A stretch of DNA of 6,948 nt from a bacterium (GTDB lineage: Bacteria; Bacillota_I; Bacilli_A; RF39; UBA660): NCBI GenBank assembly GCA_029007415.1, contig JAQXHT010000033.1, positions 1-6,948 on the forward strand, read 5' to 3'. The notes under the pieces were generated by a model. That model had not been told where the DNA came from and did not search any database. It saw only the letters and a program-made list of their open reading frames with translations. Positions within the stretch are counted from its first letter, which is position 1; every line of letters begins with the position of its first letter. Of the stretch, positions 4,224-6,948 are shown piece by piece. A program made the translations under genes and the position numbers.

Positions 4224-6164
4224 ATGAAAAAAATTATTGTTTATACGGTAGTAATTATTTTACTTTTTTTAGGAATAGTTATTTCTCTTACTAACAGTCA
4301 AAGAGGAAGAAAAAAAGTAAAGACTGAATTAAGTCTTGTAGAAAAACAAGCAAAGGAAGAAGCTAAGTTTAAGATAGATGGGTACACAATTGACAAACCT
4401 AATATTATTGTTGACCCTTATAAGTCTTCACCACTAACTGCTCTTATTCTTTTTGAAACAAAAGATAAAGTCAGTCCTAAAGTAACAGTAGTAGGAAAAG
4501 ATAAAAAAACTACTATTACTCATCAGTTTAAAAGTGCTAAAAAACATTATTTATCTATTTATGGGTTATATCCTGATAGTGAAAATGAAGTAATTGTAGA
4601 ATATAAAGAGGTGAAGAAAACATATAAGATTAAAACTGACAAATTACCAGATGATTTTATAATACCAACTAGTGTCAAAGCTGATAAGAGTAAACTTGGT
4701 AGTGAGTTTTACTTCTTCTCCCCTTCTTCGACTGGTTATACTGCTGCTTATGATATAAATGGTGATGTTAGATGGTATTTATCTTTTAATGCCATCTGGG
4801 ATATTGAAAAATTAAATAATGGACATTTATTAGTAGGAACAGAACGACTTATTAATTCTCCTTATTATGTTACTGGTTTATATGAAATCGATATGTTTGG
4901 AAAAATTTATACTGAATATAGTTTAGAGGGAGGTTATCATCATGATTATTATGAAATGCCGAATGGTAACTTATTAGTGGCATCTGATAATTTTGGTAAT
5001 AGTGATGGTACAGTAGAAGACTATGTCGTAGAACTAGACAGAAAAACTGGTAAAGTAGTTAAAAGTTTTGATTTAAGAAAAATTCTTAATATGGAGGATA
5101 GTAAAAGCGAAAACTGGACTAGTTATGACTGGTTTCACAATAACTCTGTTTGGTATGATGAAAAAACTAATTCTATTACTCTTTCTGGTAGACATAAAGA
5201 TACTGTTATTAATATTGATTACAAGAGTGGTAATTTAAACTGGATTATCGGTGACTCTACAAATTGGAGTAAAGAGTATCAAAAGTATTTCTTTAAACCT
5301 GTCGGAAAAGACTTTGAATGGCAATGGAGTCAACACGCAGCAATGATTACTCCTAAAGGTGAAGTTTTTCTTTTTGATAATGGTAACAATAAGTCTAAGA
5401 ACAAAGAAGATTATGTCGAAGCAAAAGATTCTTATTCACGTGGTGTTATTTATAGAATTGATACTGAAAAAATGGAGATTAAACAAGTCTTTGAATATGG
5501 TAAAGAAAGAGGAAGTGACTTCTATTCACCTTATATTTCTGATGTCGATTATTTAAGTGACAATCACTATATTATTCATTCTGGAGGAATTGTATCAGTT
5601 GATGGAACACCTTCTAACAAACCAGCTGGTCTTACAAGTGGAGATGTTACTTTAAAAGCTGATACTGTAGAATTACTTGACAATAAAGTTATCTTTGAAA
5701 TAACTTTACCGGCTAATTTTTACCGTGTTGAAAAGATGAATATTTACGGTAATGATGAATTAAAGTTAGGTAAAGTTAAACGTCTTGGAAGTCTTGGTAA
5801 AACTAAAGTTGCTAAAAAGAAACTTAATATTTCCAAAAGATATAATAAGAACAGTTCTGAATACAAAAAACACAAAATAAGTTTTACTAAAGAAATCGAC
5901 CGCTTAGTATTAAAAGGACAATTCAAAAGAGAAGATAAAGTAAATGTCGTATTAGTAAGAAATAGTATTGCTAGTTACTATAATATTAAGGTTAGTAAAA
6001 AGCCTTACACTGCTCTTTGTGTTGACATATTCACTGAAGAAGAAAATAAAAATGGAATTACTATAAGTCGTTACATTAATAAGGAAGGCCTTTCAGGAAT
6101 TTATTCTATCTTCATTGAAATTAATGGTAAACTATACGATACAAATGAAACAGTGGAATTCTAA
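4224..6164 (+). CDS. Arylsulfotransferase (aryl-sulfate sulfotransferase, AssT type), membrane-anchored
   Basis: PAPS-independent aryl-sulfate sulfotransferase family enzyme: it moves sulfate from a phenolic sulfate ester to another phenol through a sulfated histidine, outside the cell membrane. The 646 residues comprise a signal-anchor (IIVYTVVIILLFLGIVISL, 4-22, no lipobox Cys), an Ig-like N-terminal domain (about 50-145), a beta-propeller (about 160-500) and a Lys-rich C-terminal beta domain (about 505-646). Active-site motifs are intact: YHHDYYEMPNG (238-248), WFHNNSVWYD (303-312), LSGRHKD (320-326) and WSQHAAM (368-374). His240, His305, Arg323 and His371 line up in order with E. coli AssT His252, His356, Arg374 and the sulfated His436; the His-Arg spacing of 18 is identical. 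The protein has only one Cys (in TALCVDIF), so the disulfide of the E. coli enzyme is absent. AAAGGAAG lies six bases before the ATG. Possible -10 sequences (TATATT 4184-4189, TAGAAT 4195-4200) lack a good -35. It is transcribed alone, between two terminators. Confidence 0.92.
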   Translation: MKKIIVYTVVIILLFLGIVISLTNSQRGRKKVKTELSLVEKQAKEEAKFKIDGYTIDKPNIIVDPYKSSPLTALILFETKDKVSPKVTVVGKDKKTTITHQFKSAKKHYLSIYGLYPDSENEVIVEYKEVKKTYKIKTDKLPDDFIIPTSVKADKSKLGSEFYFFSPSSTGYTAAYDINGDVRWYLSFNAIWDIEKLNNGHLLVGTERLINSPYYVTGLYEIDMFGKIYTEYSLEGGYHHDYYEMPNGNLLVASDNFGNSDGTVEDYVVELDRKTGKVVKSFDLRKILNMEDSKSENWTSYDWFHNNSVWYDEKTNSITLSGRHKDTVINIDYKSGNLNWIIGDSTNWSKEYQKYFFKPVGKDFEWQWSQHAAMITPKGEVFLFDNGNNKSKNKEDYVEAKDSYSRGVIYRIDTEKMEIKQVFEYGKERGSDFYSPYISDVDYLSDNHYIIHSGGIVSVDGTPSNKPAGLTSGDVTLKADTVELLDNKVIFEITLPANFYRVEKMNIYGNDELKLGKVKRLGSLGKTKVAKKKLNISKRYNKNSSEYKKHKISFTKEIDRLVLKGQFKREDKVNVVLVRNSIASYYNIKVSKKPYTALCVDIFTEEENKNGITISRYINKEGLSGIYSIFIEINGKLYDTNETVEF

Positions 6165-6192
6165 AGTTCTGGCAAATAGCTGGAACTTTTTT
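6163..6192 (+). terminator. Arylsulfotransferase terminator
   Basis: AAAGTTCTGGC (6163-6173) pairs with GCTGGAACTTT (6179-6189) over 11 pairs, two of them G-U wobbles, around loop AAATA, followed by TTT and more T-rich sequence. The stem starts inside the TAA stop codon (6162-6164). The run of A's before the stem mirrors the T's after it, so it could also act on leftward transcription from the transposase side. Confidence 0.88.
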
Positions 6193-6199
6193 CTTATTT

Positions 6200-6220
6200 G
6201 ATGATTTATCAAAAATCATC
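6200..6220. repeat. 8 bp inverted repeat
   Basis: GATGATTT (6200-6207) and AAATCATC (6213-6220) form a perfect stem with a 5-base loop directly after the sulfotransferase terminator. There is no T-run on either strand, so it is not a standard terminator. No function is assigned. Confidence 0.4.
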
Positions 6221-6252
6221 CGTACCATTCGTATAGATATAAATACAAATAA

Positions 6253-6261
6253 TGATATAAT
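6253..6261 (+). promoter_or_regulatory. Extended -10 promoter-like element
   Basis: TGATATAAT is a perfect extended -10 (TGN plus TATAAT). There is no recognisable -35 17 bases upstream (ATAGAT). Transcription would start near 6268 and run into the hairpin-rich spacer, toward the convergent transposase gene. No open frame of note follows, so if active it would make a non-coding or antisense RNA. Confidence 0.4.
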
Positions 6262-6295
6262 GTAAGTAAATGAAATTTATATGGATAGTGTGAAA

Positions 6296-6376
6296 AGTTT
6301 TATGGAAAACTAGTAATACTAGATAAAAAAGATATTAAGATGAAAATCTTGATATAAATCTATCAAAAAAAGATAG
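6296..6376 (+). other. Cluster of four hairpins in a gene-free spacer
   Basis: Within 81 bases there are four successive inverted repeats. AGTTTT/AAAACT lies at 6296-6311 with loop ATGG. CTAGT/ACTAG lies at 6310-6322 with loop AAT. ATATTAAGA/TCTTGATAT lies at 6332-6355, nine pairs with one G-U on the plus strand only. CTATC/GATAG lies at 6360-6376 around seven A's. On the minus strand the third one is followed by six T's (6330-6325), so it could also serve as a weak terminator for the transposase despite one mismatch there. No gene and no known RNA family is recognised. It may be a structured small RNA behind the extended -10 at 6253, or the end region of the insertion element. Confidence 0.3.
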
Positions 6377-6429
6377 AAAAAAATGATCTTTGACAATAGA
6401 ATTAATAAAAAAAGGCATGATGAAAAGAA

Positions 6430-6463
6430 GTTAAGAATATTAATTTTTAAAAATTAACTTAAC
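6430..6463. repeat. Long AT-rich palindrome at the 3' end of the transposase gene
   Basis: TTAATTTTT (6440-6448) and AAAAATTAA (6449-6457) form an 18-base perfect palindrome. It is flanked by GTTAAG (6430-6435) and CTTAAC (6458-6463), which also pair, leaving a 4-base bulge AATA on one side. The outer right arm overlaps the transposase stop codon (6461-6459). It could be a weak two-way terminator or part of the element's end. The partner inverted repeat at the other end of the element is outside the window. Confidence 0.4.
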
Positions 6464-6948
6464 AATAAATATCAGAATATTTATAACCAAGGTTTAGGAG
6501 TTCAATCCATTTGTTAGGCATATTGGAAATACCATTAAGTTCATTAAGCTGAACAGGAGTTTTCCATTCAAGAGCCTTATTAGGCCTTAAAAAGTTATTA
6601 AAAGAAGCAAATAAGACCATATAAGAATTGGCATTATCAAGAGAAGAAAAACCACCTTTAGGACGATAATAATGTTTTAAAGTACGATTAAAGCGTTCAA
6701 TAATTTGTTTTTCAGAACGATACTCTTTTGAAGTATCATCTTGATTTGTAAGTCCAATAACCTGATAAAGTTTAAATGGTAGCCCGTTTTGACACCAATA
6801 CTGAACTGCTACATTATAAATAGGATTACCATCAGAGATAACTTTCAAAGATTCAGGAAGTTTATCATACTTAATTAAGGTTGAGTATGCAGCTTTGATA
6901 GAAGATAAAGAATCACGTTTTTCGTAGACTCGATAAGAAGTAACAATT
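6459..6948 (-). CDS. DDE transposase, C-terminal part (cut by the right edge)
   Basis: The C-terminal 162 residues of a transposase with an integrase-type (rve, RNase H-like) catalytic core, which cuts and rejoins the ends of an insertion sequence. The frame is open to the window edge, so the gene continues beyond it. The visible core has the second catalytic Asp in LKVISDGNPIY and the catalytic Glu in QIIERFNRTLKHYYRP. The Glu is followed by Asn three residues on and by Lys seven residues on, as in IS3-like and related integrases. The end, FNNFLRPNKALEWKTPVQL, is the usual 'fn...rpH.aLg..TP' tail with Asn-Lys in place of the common His. The first Asp and the N-terminal DNA-binding domain are outside the window. 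No frameshift or internal stop is seen. The exact IS family is not certain. Confidence 0.85.
   Translation of the reverse strand, partial: IVTSYRVYEKRDSLSSIKAAYSTLIKYDKLPESLKVISDGNPIYNVAVQYWCQNGLPFKLYQVIGLTNQDDTSKEYRSEKQIIERFNRTLKHYYRPKGGFSSLDNANSYMVLFASFNNFLRPNKALEWKTPVQLNELNGISNMPNKWIELLNLGYKYSDIYC

Noticed and set aside
5359..5556. 65-codon frame on the plus strand inside the sulfotransferase gene
   Set aside because: It lies wholly within a gene with intact catalytic motifs, in another frame, with no Shine-Dalgarno site or protein-like pattern.
5744..5926. 60-codon frame on the minus strand inside the sulfotransferase gene
   Set aside because: It is antisense to a clear coding region and reads as the complement of its Lys-rich part (rich in Leu, Phe and Ser). 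No ribosome site or promoter is seen.
6390..6395. Perfect TTGACA on the plus strand in the right-hand spacer
   Set aside because: The position 16-18 bases downstream reads AGGCAT and neighbours, with no -10, and no gene follows on that strand.
1..6948. Recoded UGA (mycoplasma genetic code), suggested by the AT-rich composition and absence of TGA stops
   Set aside because: The conserved Trp codons I checked are TGG and no gene shows an in-frame TGA. Using only TAA and TAG in nine genes is expected in AT-rich DNA.
1..6948. CRISPR array, tRNA or rRNA genes, phage or defence modules
   Set aside because: I saw no regularly spaced direct repeats, no tRNA-like T-loop or CCA pattern in the spacers, and no proteins of those systems. 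The only mobile-element gene is the transposase fragment at the right edge.

Overview
The window is AT-rich bacterial DNA with short spacers, strong Shine-Dalgarno sites (AAGGAG, GGAGG) and factor-independent terminators. All eight complete genes and the transposase fragment read cleanly in the standard code: every Trp codon I followed is TGG, and TGA is used neither as Trp nor as a stop. The gene set (RecX, an omega subunit of Firmicutes type, a YitT/DUF2179 membrane protein, an XRE regulator with a membrane anchor, a Gram-positive-style arylsulfotransferase) points to a low-GC Bacillota, probably an AT-rich Bacilli or Erysipelotrichia-like gut lineage. That placement is inference; there is no rRNA or tRNA to fix it.

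Layout. Positions 1-2909 are on the minus strand: the start of recX (cut by the left edge), rpoZ with its own terminator, a 203-base spacer holding a possible small RNA or leader that ends in a terminator, and then a three-gene unit transcribed leftward (YitT-family membrane protein, membrane-anchored thioredoxin-like protein, small YjdJ-type GNAT protein). From 2910 to 3012 lies a divergent promoter region in which the leftward and rightward promoters appear to use the two strands of the same -35 hexamer. Positions 3013-4131 (plus) are a GNAT acetyltransferase and an XRE-type HTH regulator with a transmembrane segment and a Cys-containing outside domain, 9 bases apart and closed by a terminator. 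Positions 4224-6164 (plus) are a single 646-residue arylsulfotransferase with its own terminator. The last part is a 294-base hairpin-rich, gene-free spacer and then the C-terminal part of a DDE transposase on the minus strand, cut by the right edge.

How they fit. recX and rpoZ are housekeeping genes. The central genes have an envelope theme: a YitT membrane protein, an exported thioredoxin-fold protein, a membrane-bound HTH protein whose outside domain has five cysteines, and an extracytoplasmic sulfotransferase. A functional link (for example redox sensing at the surface, or control of the sulfotransferase by the HTH protein) is possible but rests only on adjacency. I see no CRISPR array, no phage genes and no recognisable defence system. 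The least explained parts are the two non-coding stretches, 811-1013 and 6200-6463.
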